58,161 nucleotides of DNA from Nocardia asiatica NBRC 100129 (GCF_000308415.1 NZ_BAFS01000160.1:1-58161); one strand, 5' to 3'. Positions 46,023 to 56,552 are shown, numbered from the stretch's first letter. A program made the numbers and translations. Notes: a model not told the origin generated them from the letters alone.

Positions 46023-47413
46023 TGCACGCACGCACGATCGACACGCTCGCGCTGGACAACTACCAGCGCGCCGCACGCGTCGTCCTGGCCAATCATCTGG
46101 TGACCCGCACCTATCCGGACCGCATCGCGTTGCCGCTGATCCGCCGCTGGGCCACCGAGCTGCGCGAGGATCTCGCCGAATTGTTCGGCTACCGGCTCGA
46201 AGTCACCGAGACCACCGCGCGGGTGTTCCCGGTGCCCGACCGCCTCGACGCGGGCAGGCCCGCGCGCACGCCCGCGGAGCGCGTCTTCGACCGCCGCCGC
46301 TACGCCTATCTCGCCCTGGCGCTCGCCGCGCTGGGACGGGCCGGGGACCAGATCACGCTGTCGGAGCTGGCCGATCAGGTCGCCGCCTACGCGGGCCGGG
46401 TGGACGGCCTCGACCTCGCCACCGACCGGGCCGCCGACCGCGACGCGTTCGTCGACGCGGTGGGCTGGCTGACCGTGCGCGGCGCGCTCACCCTGGCCGA
46501 CGGCGACGCGGGCGGCTGGGCCAGCGATCCGGAGGCCGGTGAGGCGCTCTACGACATCGACCGGCCGGTGGTCTTCGCGCTGTTCCGCCCGCCGCGGGCG
46601 CTGCAACACCTGCACACGGTGCGCGCGCTGCTCGCCGAAGAGCCCGCGGCCGCCCCGGCGCACGCGCCGACCACCGCCGAGATCGCTCGCCGCGTGCGCA
46701 GGGCACTGGTCGAACAGCCGGTGGTGTACGCCGAGGATCTCGCGCCCGAAGAACGCCCCGCGCTCGGTCAGGACCGGGTCGTCGCGGATGTCGAGCTGTT
46801 CACGGGGCTGCGCGCCGAGCGCCGCGCCGAGGGGGTGGCGCTGATCGATACCTCCGGGCGGCTGTCGGACGTCCGTTTCCCCGGGACCGGCACCCTCGCG
46901 CAGGTCGCCTTGCTGCTGGCGGGCGAGATCGCCGACCGTGTCCTGGATATCGACCACCCGCTGCCCCGGCGCCCCGCCGCACCGGACCCGGGCGAGGTTC
47001 TCGCCGATCAGCTCGACCGGGCCATTCCCGAATCCACGGTCTTCGCACCGCTGGCGGAGCCGCGTGCGCTGGATCCGTCCGCCGACGATCCGCCGGAGGA
47101 CGCACAGCAACCGGCTACCGCCGGCTATCCGCTGATCGACCGGACCTGGCTGGGTGAAACGGTGCAGGCACTGGCGGATCGCTACGGCGCCACGTTCGCC
47201 GCGCAGTGGCAGGCCGACGTTCCGCGCCTGACCGCCGAGGTGGTGGCGTTGCTGGAGCGGCTACGGCTGGTGCGTGTGGTGGACGACGGAGTGCTCGTGC
47301 TGCCCGCGCTGGCCCGCTACCGTGGCGCGGTCGTCACGGTACGCACCAAGCGAGCCGCGGAATTGTTCGTCACCGCGGCCGACACCTATGGCGCCGGGAC
47401 GGAAGGGAACTGA
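46022..47413 (+). CDS. jetB: Wadjet subunit JetB (DUF2398/TIGR02678 family)
   Basis: A 463-residue protein of the TIGR02678/DUF2398 family, the KITE-like partner of the SMC complex. It begins DNYQRAARVVLANHLVTRTYPDR, has a winged-helix-like segment (YLALALAALGRAGDQITLSELADQVAAYA) and ends with RTKRAAELFVTAADTYG. Length and the order A-B-C match the known four-gene neighbourhood described for Nocardia farcinica and others. ATG 46022 overlaps the jetA stop; jetC starts 3 bp after its stop. Confidence 0.85.
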   Translation: MHARTIDTLALDNYQRAARVVLANHLVTRTYPDRIALPLIRRWATELREDLAELFGYRLEVTETTARVFPVPDRLDAGRPARTPAERVFDRRRYAYLALALAALGRAGDQITLSELADQVAAYAGRVDGLDLATDRAADRDAFVDAVGWLTVRGALTLADGDAGGWASDPEAGEALYDIDRPVVFALFRPPRALQHLHTVRALLAEEPAAAPAHAPTTAEIARRVRRALVEQPVVYAEDLAPEERPALGQDRVVADVELFTGLRAERRAEGVALIDTSGRLSDVRFPGTGTLAQVALLLAGEIADRVLDIDHPLPRRPAAPDPGEVLADQLDRAIPESTVFAPLAEPRALDPSADDPPEDAQQPATAGYPLIDRTWLGETVQALADRYGATFAAQWQADVPRLTAEVVALLERLRLVRVVDDGVLVLPALARYRGAVVTVRTKRAAELFVTAADTYGAGTEGN

Positions 47414-47416
47414 GGG

Positions 47417-50400
47417 ATGTCGCTCATTCACGGCGGAGTGCGGTTCACCCCGACCCGCGCCGGGATCGTCAACCTGTGGGACTACCGTGACCAGGAGTTC
47501 TGCTTCGCCGATGGCAGATTGGTCCTGCGCGGGCCCAACGGGTCGGGCAAGACCAAAGCGCTCGAGGTGCTGTTCCCCTTCGTGCTGGACGGACGGATCG
47601 AGCCGCGCAGGCTCAACCCGTTCGCCGGTGAGGAACGCACGATGAAGTCGAACCTGCTCTATCGCAAGCAGGACTCGGCCTATTCCTATGTGTGGATGGA
47701 GTTCGCTCGCGGTCGCTGGGACGATCCCGAAGCGGTCACCGTCGGGATCGGCATGCGCGCTACCCGGTCCTCGGACAAGGTGACCCGCTGGTACTTCGTC
47801 GCCGACGGCCGGGTCGGTGTCGACTTCTCCCTCATCGGCCCGGACGACCGGCCGTTCACCCGCAAACAGCTCGCCGAGCAGATCGGCACCGATTCGATCG
47901 TCGACCGGCCGGTGGACTACCGCAATGCCATCGACGCGCGCATGTTCGGTCTCGGCGCGCAGCGCTACGACCAGCTGATCAACCTCATCCTCACGCTGCG
48001 CCGTCCGCAGCTGGCCAAGAACCTCGACCCGCGCGGCCTGTCGCAGGCGCTCACCGACGGCCTGCGGCCGCTCGACGACCAGCTGATCCTGGACGCCGCG
48101 CGATCGTTCAGCGATATGGAGGAGGTCGGGCGCACCCTGGAGGGTCTGGTCCACGCCGACACCGCGACCAGGGCGTTCGTGGAGGTGTACCGCAAATACC
48201 TGGCGGTGCAGGCGAAGACGGACGTCGACCAGGTGCGCGCGCGACTGGACGCGGTGACCCACGCGGGCACCGCGCTGTTCGCCGCCACCGCTCTGCGCGA
48301 GCGCAGAGAGACCGAGCGGGCCGTGGCCGAAGCCAGGGCCGAGGACGCCGACCGCGCCTACGAGCAGGCGCTCGCCGACCGGGAGAATCTCCAGCGTTCC
48401 AGCGCCTACGAGGGCAAACAGCAGCTGGACGATCTGGCCGACGCGGTGCGCCGCCTGGAGACCTCGGCCGGCGTGCACGCCGACAAGGCGCTCAAGGCGC
48501 GCCAGACCCTGGACCAGCGCACCCAGGAGGCCGAGCGCGCCCGAACCGCGGTGCGCACCGCCGCCGCGGCGCTCGCCCGCGGCGAGGACGACCTGCGCGA
48601 CGCCGCGGCGGAGGCCGGGATCGCGTGGACGCCGCTGCCGGAATCGGCGCGCGCCGATCAGCTCACCGCGGCGGTGCGCGGGCACGCCGAGGAGCGCGAC
48701 GCCGACGTGCGCGCGGTGCGCGCGGCGGTGGGATCGGTGGACTCCGCCGCCGCCGAACGAACCAGGGCCGAGCGGCTGGCCGAGCGCGCCGGGGAGCTGC
48801 GCGACGCGGCCGCCGCGGAGGTCGCGCACGCCGAGGCGGCGGTAGCGCTCACCCGCTCCGAGGCCGCCGCCGCGTTGCGGGCGTGGTGGGACGAGCACCG
48901 CGAGGTCTACACCCCCGTGCGCGCCGGCTTGTTCGAAGCGTTGAACGCGGCGCTGGCCGAGGCCGGTTCGGATGCGCCGACGGTCGCCGAGGTGCTGGCC
49001 GAGCGCGCCGAACCCCTGCTCGAGCAGATCCGCACCCAGCGCCAAGAGGCGCGCGCCCGTGCGGCCGCGGCCGCCGCGCGCGGCACAGAATTGACCGCCG
49101 AGCGCGAACGGGTCACGGCTCAGCGCGACGACGCGCCACCGGTATTCGCGGGCCGCTCCGGCCGGACCGGCGACCGGCCCGGCGCGGCGCTGTGGCGACT
49201 GGTGCGCTTCGCGGACGACGTGACGCCCGAGACCGCGGCGGGCATCGAGGCCGCCTTGCACGCCGCGAATCTGCTCGACGGCTGGATCTGTCCGGCGGGT
49301 GCACTGCCGCCGGACTACGAATCCGATCAATTCCTGGTGCCGCTGCCCGCACCGGACCGGCCGACCGGCCCTACCCTCGCCGACGTCCTTGTCGTGGAGG
49401 ACGATTCGGACACCATGGCCGTGCCCCGGCAGGTCGTCGCCGATGTGCTCGCCTCCATCGCCTTGCACGAGGACCCGAAGGCGTCGAGCGGCGAGGTGAC
49501 CGTCGCGGCGGACGGTGCGTTCCGGCAAGGCGTGCAGGTCGGCAGGCACCGCAAGGCCGAGGCCGAGTTCATCGGTGCCACCGCACGGGCCAGGCGCCGC
49601 GAGGTCCGCGCGGCCGAGCTCACCGCCGCCCTGGCAGCGGCGGACGAGCAACGGCGCGCCGCCGAACAGCAGGAGGCCGACGCCACCGCCGCACTCGCGC
49701 GAATCTCTGCCGCGGCCAGAGCGCTCGCCCGTCCGACCGCGGTGACCACCGCTTTGCGCGCCGTGTCCGAGGCCGCGGGAGTGCTGCGGTCGCGTGCGGA
49801 GGCCGCGGCCCAGGCCGAGCGCGATCTGGACCAGGCGGTCGCGGAGATGTCGGCCGCGGAGAAGAAGCTGCGGGCGGCCGCAACGGCACACCGCATGCCC
49901 CGCACCGCTCGCGAGATCGACGCCCTCGCCGCCGCCATCCGGCACTTCGAGAACACCGGCACGGGACTGCTGCGGCTGCGCGGCGACCACGATCGGGAGC
50001 GAGAGCGGGAACGCGAAGCCGAGGACCGTTTGACCGAAGCCGCCGACCTGGCCGAGGCATTCGCGGAAGAGGCGGAGGCCGCGCGGTCCGGCTACGAGGA
50101 ACAGGTGCGCAAGCTCGAAACCCTGAGCGAGGCGCTCGGCGCGGGCGCGGCCGACATCGATCGCGAATTGGCGCGGGCCCGGCAGCGGATCGACGCGACC
50201 AAGGCCGAGCAGAAAGCCGCGCGCAAGGCCGCCAACGCGGCCATCGAAGCGGTCGGTGACGCCGAGGCCGCCTACCGCACCGCGCACGAGTCCCTCGCCA
50301 CCGCGCTCACCGAGGTGCTGGCGGAGGTTCGAGCGCTTGCCCCGTACGCACAGCCGGATCTGCTCACGCTGCTCGGCGCGCCCGCCGAAGGACGCTGGCC

Positions 50401-51607
50401 CACCAGCGACGCCGCCTGGTCGACACCCGAGCAACTGCTGTACCGGATCTCGGCCGCGGGCCCCGACGCGCCACCGCGGGTGCTGCCGGACGAAGTGGCC
50501 GCGCTGTTCGACAGCCTCGCCGCGGCCACGTCGGCGGTGCGCGCGAGCGAGGCGACGCGCAAGTCCACGCGCACCGCGGTGACCGGTGCGCTACAGGAAT
50601 TCGACGCCGCGCTCTCCGGATCCGGCCGCGATTACCGGCTGCAATGGGACGCCGCCGACGGCCTCACCGTCGTCCAGGTGCACGACGAGCACGGCGTCTC
50701 CGCGCTGGCCGACTTCGCCACCCGCATCGACGCCGCGCGCCGCGACCAGGAACTGCTTCTCACCGACGCCGAACGGCGCATCCTGGAAGACGCCCTGCTG
50801 ACCGGCCTTGCCCAGCAGATCCACGAACGCACCGGCGACGCCCGCGATCTCATCGCCAGGATGGGCGCGGAGATGAAGCAACGGCGCATGTCCTCCGGCA
50901 ACACCATCGGCGTGCACTGGGTGCTCGCCGACAGCCTGTCGGACGCGGCGCGTGCGATGTGCAAGCTGCTCGACCGGGATGCCTCGGCGCTGACCGCGGA
51001 GGATCTGGCCGCGATCCGGGCGCACTTCGCCGCCGAGATCCGGGCCGCGCGCGCCGCGCACCCGGAGCGCTCCTACCCCGAGATTCTCGCGGCCACCTTG
51101 GATTACCGCACCTGGCGGGTGTTCTCGTTCACCTTGATCTCCGCCGACGGCAGCGAGGACAAACTCACCGTCGCCAGGCACAGCGCGCTCTCGGGTGGCG
51201 AGCAGTCGGTGTCGCTGCACCTGCCGCTGTTCGCCGCGGCTCACGTCATGCTGGATTCGGCCGACCCGCAGGCCCCGCGCCTGCTGGCCCTGGATGAGGC
51301 GTTCGCGGGCGTGGACGACAACGGCCGCAGCGAATTGCTCGGGCTGAGCGTGCAATTCGACCTCGACCTGTTCATGACCGGCTACGACCTGTGGATCACC
51401 TATCCGCACGTCCCGGCATGCGCGCACTACGACCTGGCGCACGCGGCGGCGGAGAACACGGTCAGCGCGACACTGCTGGTCTGGGACAGCGGCGACCTGC
51501 TCGCCGAACACGAGGGAACCGATCTGACCGCGGCACTCGGTTCCCCCGATCGCCGGCGGATACCGAACACGATCGAAGGCGGGCTGGAACTGACGCCGGT
51601 GACCTAG
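47417..51607 (+). CDS. jetC: Wadjet subunit JetC (SMC-like ATPase, TIGR02680 family)
   Basis: A 1396-residue SMC/MukB-like ATPase. Walker A GPNGSGKT is at 39-46. Very long Ala/Arg/Glu-rich coiled-coil arms run from about 240 to 1150 with a likely hinge region near 580-700 (LDGWICPAGALPPDYESDQF). The signature ALSGGEQSVSLHLPLF is near 1258 and Walker B LLALDEAFAGVDDNGR near 1289. It is the motor that would extrude or scan plasmid DNA. ATG 47417 follows GGAACTGAGGG. All ATPase motifs look intact. The usual next gene, jetD, is missing. Confidence 0.9.
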   Translation: MSLIHGGVRFTPTRAGIVNLWDYRDQEFCFADGRLVLRGPNGSGKTKALEVLFPFVLDGRIEPRRLNPFAGEERTMKSNLLYRKQDSAYSYVWMEFARGRWDDPEAVTVGIGMRATRSSDKVTRWYFVADGRVGVDFSLIGPDDRPFTRKQLAEQIGTDSIVDRPVDYRNAIDARMFGLGAQRYDQLINLILTLRRPQLAKNLDPRGLSQALTDGLRPLDDQLILDAARSFSDMEEVGRTLEGLVHADTATRAFVEVYRKYLAVQAKTDVDQVRARLDAVTHAGTALFAATALRERRETERAVAEARAEDADRAYEQALADRENLQRSSAYEGKQQLDDLADAVRRLETSAGVHADKALKARQTLDQRTQEAERARTAVRTAAAALARGEDDLRDAAAEAGIAWTPLPESARADQLTAAVRGHAEERDADVRAVRAAVGSVDSAAAERTRAERLAERAGELRDAAAAEVAHAEAAVALTRSEAAAALRAWWDEHREVYTPVRAGLFEALNAALAEAGSDAPTVAEVLAERAEPLLEQIRTQRQEARARAAAAAARGTELTAERERVTAQRDDAPPVFAGRSGRTGDRPGAALWRLVRFADDVTPETAAGIEAALHAANLLDGWICPAGALPPDYESDQFLVPLPAPDRPTGPTLADVLVVEDDSDTMAVPRQVVADVLASIALHEDPKASSGEVTVAADGAFRQGVQVGRHRKAEAEFIGATARARRREVRAAELTAALAAADEQRRAAEQQEADATAALARISAAARALARPTAVTTALRAVSEAAGVLRSRAEAAAQAERDLDQAVAEMSAAEKKLRAAATAHRMPRTAREIDALAAAIRHFENTGTGLLRLRGDHDREREREREAEDRLTEAADLAEAFAEEAEAARSGYEEQVRKLETLSEALGAGAADIDRELARARQRIDATKAEQKAARKAANAAIEAVGDAEAAYRTAHESLATALTEVLAEVRALAPYAQPDLLTLLGAPAEGRWPTSDAAWSTPEQLLYRISAAGPDAPPRVLPDEVAALFDSLAAATSAVRASEATRKSTRTAVTGALQEFDAALSGSGRDYRLQWDAADGLTVVQVHDEHGVSALADFATRIDAARRDQELLLTDAERRILEDALLTGLAQQIHERTGDARDLIARMGAEMKQRRMSSGNTIGVHWVLADSLSDAARAMCKLLDRDASALTAEDLAAIRAHFAAEIRAARAAHPERSYPEILAATLDYRTWRVFSFTLISADGSEDKLTVARHSALSGGEQSVSLHLPLFAAAHVMLDSADPQAPRLLALDEAFAGVDDNGRSELLGLSVQFDLDLFMTGYDLWITYPHVPACAHYDLAHAAAENTVSATLLVWDSGDLLAEHEGTDLTAALGSPDRRRIPNTIEGGLELTPVT

Positions 51608-51638
51608 CCGCCGACGCACGGGAAGACGGCGGCAGGGC

Positions 51639-51953
51639 TCAGTCCGCCGGCTCGCGGCGGGCGGCGTCGAGCAAGGTGTCCAGCAAGCCGGGGAAGCGGG
51701 CGTCGAGGTCGTCGCGGCGCAACGACAGCAGCAGTTCCCGCCCGGAGGGCCGCTGCCAGATGACTCCGGCGTCGCGCAGCACCCGCCAGTGGTGGGTCAG
51801 ATTCGATTTGGCCACCTCCGGCAGCACCGAGCCGCAGGTGTGCTCGCCGCCGTCGGCCAGAATCCGCACCACCCGCAGGCGCAGCGGATTGCCCAAGGCG
51901 GTGAGCACATTCGTCAACTGGATCTGCGCTCGCTCCGGATGTGCCGCGATCAC
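51639..51953 (-). CDS. ArsR-family winged-helix repressor
   Basis: A 104-residue ArsR/SmtB-type regulator: ALGNPLRLRVVRILADGGEHTCGSVLPEVAKSNLTHHWRVLRDAGVIW is the winged-helix DNA-binding core. The family metal cysteine box (ELCVCDL) is absent, which suggests a non-metal signal. GTG 51953 is preferred; the frame runs on to 52013 across the operator. It is divergent from the SDR gene, and a palindrome in the gap is its likely binding site. Confidence 0.85.
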   Translation of the reverse strand: MIAAHPERAQIQLTNVLTALGNPLRLRVVRILADGGEHTCGSVLPEVAKSNLTHHWRVLRDAGVIWQRPSGRELLLSLRRDDLDARFPGLLDTLLDAARREPAD

Positions 51954-51975
51954 GCGAACCAGGCTAGCGCGACCG

Positions 51976-52031
51976 TTGACGTATAGTCGAACTGTACGAC
52001 AGTATTCGTACAATTAGAACGCATCGGGAGG
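51976..52031 (+). promoter_or_regulatory. SDR promoter with overlapping palindromic operator
   Basis: TTGACG (-35, 51976-51981) and CAGTAT (-10, 52000-52005) are 18 nt apart. The perfect palindrome TGTACGA-N6-TCGTACA (51993-52012) covers the -10 element. GGGAGG (52026-52031) is 5 nt before the GTG start. Binding of the adjacent ArsR protein would block this promoter and could also control the divergent arsR gene. Confidence 0.65.
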
Positions 52032-52036
52032 TTTTC

Positions 52037-52807
52037 GTGGGCGCTGGCAGCGACCGCTTCGACGGCAAGATCGCACTGATCACCGGCGGATCCAGCGGCA
52101 TGGGCTTGGCCACCGCGCGACGGTTGCTCACCGAGGGCGCGCACGTCGTCATCACCGGGCGCGACCGAAGCCGCCTGGCTGCCGCGGCCGAGGAACTGGG
52201 CCACGCCGACCGTGTGCTCGCGGTGGCCGGCGACGCGGCCGACCTGAGCGATCTCGACGCGCTCGTCGCGGCCGTGGCGCAGCGGCACGGACGGCTGGAC
52301 GTGGTTTTCGCGAACGCGGGCATCGCGGCGTTCCAACCGACCGAGACCGTCACCGAAGCCGAGTTCGACCGCGTGGTGGACACCAATTTCAAAGGGGTGT
52401 TCTTCACCGTCCAGAAGACGCTGCCCCTCGTGGCGGATCACGGGGCGATCGTCGTGAACGCCTCCTGGGCACTGCATCGCGGCGTGCCGGGCGCGGCCCT
52501 CTACTCGGCGACCAAAGCGGCGGTGCACAACCTGGCGCGCAGCCTCGCCGCCGAGTTGGCGCCACGGCGCATCCGGGTCAATTCGGTGAGCCCGGGTTAC
52601 ATCGCGACCCCGTCGTTCCGCGCGAACGTCTCAGCCGAAGCGCAGGCCGCGATCAGCGCCACCGTGGCGGCGGGGCGCGTCGGCACCGCCGAGAACGTGG
52701 CCGACGCCGTCGCCTTCCTCGCATCCGGGGAGGCGTCCTATGTCAACGGACAGGACCTGCTCGTCGACGGAGGGCTGATCACCGCGATTCCCGACCCCAT
52801 GGTCTAG
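52037..52807 (+). CDS. Short-chain dehydrogenase/reductase (SDR)
   Basis: A 256-residue classical SDR. The NAD(P)-binding loop is LITGGSSGMGLA (TGxxxGxG), with the structural NAG in FANAGIAAFQP and the catalytic Tyr-x-x-x-Lys in YSATKAAVH; the catalytic Ser is in NASWALHRG. TGRDRSR after the second strand (Arg) suggests NADP preference. It reduces or oxidises a small carbonyl compound, identity unknown. GTG 52037 has GGGAGG 5 nt upstream. It is paired with the divergent ArsR regulator. Confidence 0.85.
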   Translation: MGAGSDRFDGKIALITGGSSGMGLATARRLLTEGAHVVITGRDRSRLAAAAEELGHADRVLAVAGDAADLSDLDALVAAVAQRHGRLDVVFANAGIAAFQPTETVTEAEFDRVVDTNFKGVFFTVQKTLPLVADHGAIVVNASWALHRGVPGAALYSATKAAVHNLARSLAAELAPRRIRVNSVSPGYIATPSFRANVSAEAQAAISATVAAGRVGTAENVADAVAFLASGEASYVNGQDLLVDGGLITAIPDPMV

Positions 52808-52831
52808 CGCGCACCCGGTCGGCCGGTGCGG

Positions 52832-53356
52832 TCAGCGCACACTCGCGTCGGGCCGCATCGGCGGGCACTCCACGCCGGGCGCGGTGGCCAATTCGAAATG
52901 CCACCATTCGTTTTCGAACGTCCGGCACAGCCCCCAGCGGTGGCCGTTGGCCTCGAGCCAGCGCGCACCCTGCTGCGGACCGACGTCGATCGCCTGCCCG
53001 GAGACGTGGGTGGACTCCTCCGGCGGCAGCACCCAGCGACGCGCGTCGTCCGGACCGTAGGTCGCCACGCCGTCCTCCCACAGCGCCTGCTGCTCGGCGG
53101 GCGTGCGGTACCCGGACGTGATGGACAGCGGCACCCCCTGCGCACGCGCCTCGCGTTCAGCCAGGGTGTAGGCCAACGCCAGCGCGGGGTCGAGCCCCTC
53201 GGTCCCCGTCGCGGAGCCCACCGATTCCCGCTGATCGATGACCACGGCGTCCGCCCGCGCCTCCCCCGCCAGCACACCGGTCGCGACCAGCGCGGGCAGG
53301 ACCGCCAACGATAGCGCCGCCACCATCCGACTCCGCCCAGCATTCTCGAGCACCAT
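52832..53356 (-). CDS. Exported M15/VanY-like D,D-peptidase
   Basis: A 174-residue exported protein. A signal peptide (RMVAALSLAVLPALVATGVLA then ARADA cleavage-like site) leads a VanY/M15 metallopeptidase domain. Zinc ligands are visible: STHVSGQAIDVG (H and D) and ENEWWHFEL (H), with the family S-G-Y-R-T stretch (SITSGYRTPAEQQALW). It would trim D-Ala from peptidoglycan stem peptides or act on related cell-wall peptides. No vancomycin-resistance genes are nearby. Confidence 0.85.
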   Translation of the reverse strand: MVLENAGRSRMVAALSLAVLPALVATGVLAGEARADAVVIDQRESVGSATGTEGLDPALALAYTLAEREARAQGVPLSITSGYRTPAEQQALWEDGVATYGPDDARRWVLPPEESTHVSGQAIDVGPQQGARWLEANGHRWGLCRTFENEWWHFELATAPGVECPPMRPDASVR

Positions 53357-53383
53357 GCGCCGATGCTATCGCCTGCGATCACC

Positions 53384-53583
53384 TATGCCTGATATGCCCC
53401 GATCGAAACCGTGCCGAGACACCCGCCCGGCGAGGAGGACGCTGTCGGCGGTTCCGACTGCTCCCGCACACCCGCATCCTCGCTCCACATGCCGCGCACA
53501 CCACATGTGGACAACATCCAGCGAATTCCACAGACAACTCCACAGCTTGGGATAATGCCGATCTGGTATGCCCGATATGCCCT
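53384..53583. repeat. Two copies of a TATGCC[T/C]GATATGCCC repeat
   Basis: TATGCC-YGA-TATGCCC occurs at 53384-53399 and 53567-53582, with one base difference. Each copy is itself a direct repeat of TATGCC with 9-base phasing. The first copy lies 28 bp upstream of the VanY-like gene start, where a regulator site is expected. Confidence 0.6.
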
Positions 53584-53930
53584 CAGATGTCGTGATGCAG
53601 CAAACATTTCGTGCCGCATGGAAAACCAGCTGTCCACAATCTATTCCAGTGTTGTGGATCACAATGACGGTGCGGCGGCTACTACTTCCGAACTGCCGGT
53701 TGTCTTCGAGGCTTTCGGGCGATTTGCGATCAAAGCGGTATTCATCGGGGCCGGGTACGTCCGGCTCGGCCGTTTGGTCGCGCCGCTCGACCACGTGGCG
53801 ATGCTCCGTGCGCTTCTGTCCGAATCGTGCTGCGGCGCAGCCGCGCCGAGCAGTACCTTGCCGCACACGCACTGCGGGCGGCTATCGGCTCGTGCCGACA
53901 GCCGCCCGCGAATCGAGTAAGCTATCCACA
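53484..53930. promoter_or_regulatory. Cluster of DnaA-box-like sites
   Basis: Seven TCCACA cores occur in 447 bp. One is a perfect actinobacterial DnaA box, TTGTCCACA on the minus strand (53506-53514). Three differ by one base from TTGTCCACA or TTATCCACA: 53630-53638, 53653-53661 (minus) and 53922-53930. Further cores lie at 53484, 53527 and 53539. No dnaA, dnaN, rpmH or gyrB gene is near, so this is not the standard origin layout. Confidence 0.5.
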
Positions 53931-53998
53931 GGTGTAGGGAATTTCACATTCCCTCCCCAGCTATGTGAAGATCGGCCGCATCGGACATACCGGCCGTA

Positions 53999-54462
53999 TC
54001 ACGCGGACGGCGGAGCCTCGAGCGCACTCGATTCCACTCGCGCGGCGGACACCCGCACACCGTCTCGGCGAAAATACTCCGCCGCTTGCCTATTGCGCGC
54101 GATCCGCCCCAGGATCTCGACGCCGTGCGCTCGGGCGTAGGCGAGCGCCAGCCGGATCTTGCTCGTGGTCAGATCCGCCTTCGCGCCCAGCACGGCGATC
54201 CGGCGTTCCACCGGGCCGTCCAATTCACGCAGGCGCGCAACGACTTCCCAGATCCCGGATCCGCCGCGAGCGCGGCGCGGCGATCGTCGAGCGGGCCCCG
54301 GAAGACGATCCCGGGGTGGTCGAGCTGGTCGACGCCCTCGTGGATCAGCCGATCGAGCAGTGCGGTACAGCTGGTGCCCTCCCGGGCAGCGCGGTCGGCC
54401 AACCGGAGGGCGGCCGACTCGGTGATACACAACGCCGTCGGTACTGGTCTGGACGTGCTCAT
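53999..54462 (-). pseudogene. Antitoxin-like gene split by a one-base frameshift
   Basis: The first part, from ATG 54462, reads MSTSRPVPTALCITESAALR and continues to DDRRAALAADPG. The natural continuation IWEVVARLRELDGPVERRIAVLG runs in another frame to a stop at 53999. The break is at the CCC run 54254-54256 (GGG on the coding strand); one extra G would join the frames as AADPGIWEVV. The N-terminal part resembles short ribbon-helix-helix/CopG-like antitoxins of actinobacteria with the LDHPGIVFRGPLDDRRAALA segment. No toxin gene is adjacent. It is either a recent pseudogene or a sequence error. Confidence 0.65.
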
Positions 54463-54602
54463 AGCTCTCCTCGACCTGCATCGGTGCCGGAATCAACGGT
54501 GTACTCCGCTAAGCGTGCCCGCTGCGGCCACGCCGAAGCCCCGGTGATCGGCAGGACATCGGCATGTCCGCAGCCTGCCGCATGCGGGTCAGGGGAGGAG
54601 GC

Positions 54603-56279
<1,677 letters not shown>

Positions 56280-56408
56280 CAGTCGCACTCCTTTGGGTGG
56301 GCCCGAACGCCACGAACGGCCGGGCTGGTCACGAGCACAGCGAGCCTAGCCACCGCCGCCCGCGCCCTCGCGGTTAGGCAACCCTATCTCGGACAGTTGG
56401 CCAGGAAA

Positions 56409-56424
56409 GGTTGCACGTTCAACC
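56409..56424. promoter_or_regulatory. Palindrome between fumarase and MarR genes
   Basis: GGTTG-N6-CAACC (56409-56424) lies in the 273 bp divergent region, 130 bp upstream of the fumarase start and 129 bp upstream of the MarR start. Its size fits a MarR-family dimer site. Direct proof is lacking. Confidence 0.4.
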
Positions 56425-56552
56425 CCGGTGATGCTACCTGTCGTCAGGTGAGAAAGCGCCCGGGCGTCCGCGCCCGGCTGCGCGCAGACCGTTCGCGCCG
56501 CACGTCGCGACGCGGGACGATCTTGGGACACGTCAGAGTTTGGAGCGCTATC

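Larger units (their letters stand above)
53357..53998. other. 642 bp gene-poor region rich in DnaA-box-like sequences
   Basis: No frame here looks like a real gene: the longest ones have irregular composition and no recognisable motif. The stretch is lower in GC than its surroundings. It contains a cluster of TCCACA-core sites (53484-53930) and a twice-occurring TATGCC-type repeat, both listed separately. Confidence 0.6.

Noticed and set aside
47261..50434. 1057-codon open frame on the minus strand opposite jetC
   Set aside because: It is the shadow of the GC-rich jetC frame: Gly/Arg/Val-rich, with no domains, and it lies fully antisense to a gene with clear SMC motifs.
53366..53920. Open frames of about 168 codons on both strands in the DnaA-box region
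   Set aside because: Mixed codon third positions, no start signals, no recognisable motifs; the two overlap each other on opposite strands.
53357..53998. Chromosomal origin oriC
   Set aside because: DnaA boxes are present but none of dnaA, dnaN, rpmH, rnpA or gyrB is nearby. I keep it as a DnaA-box cluster only.
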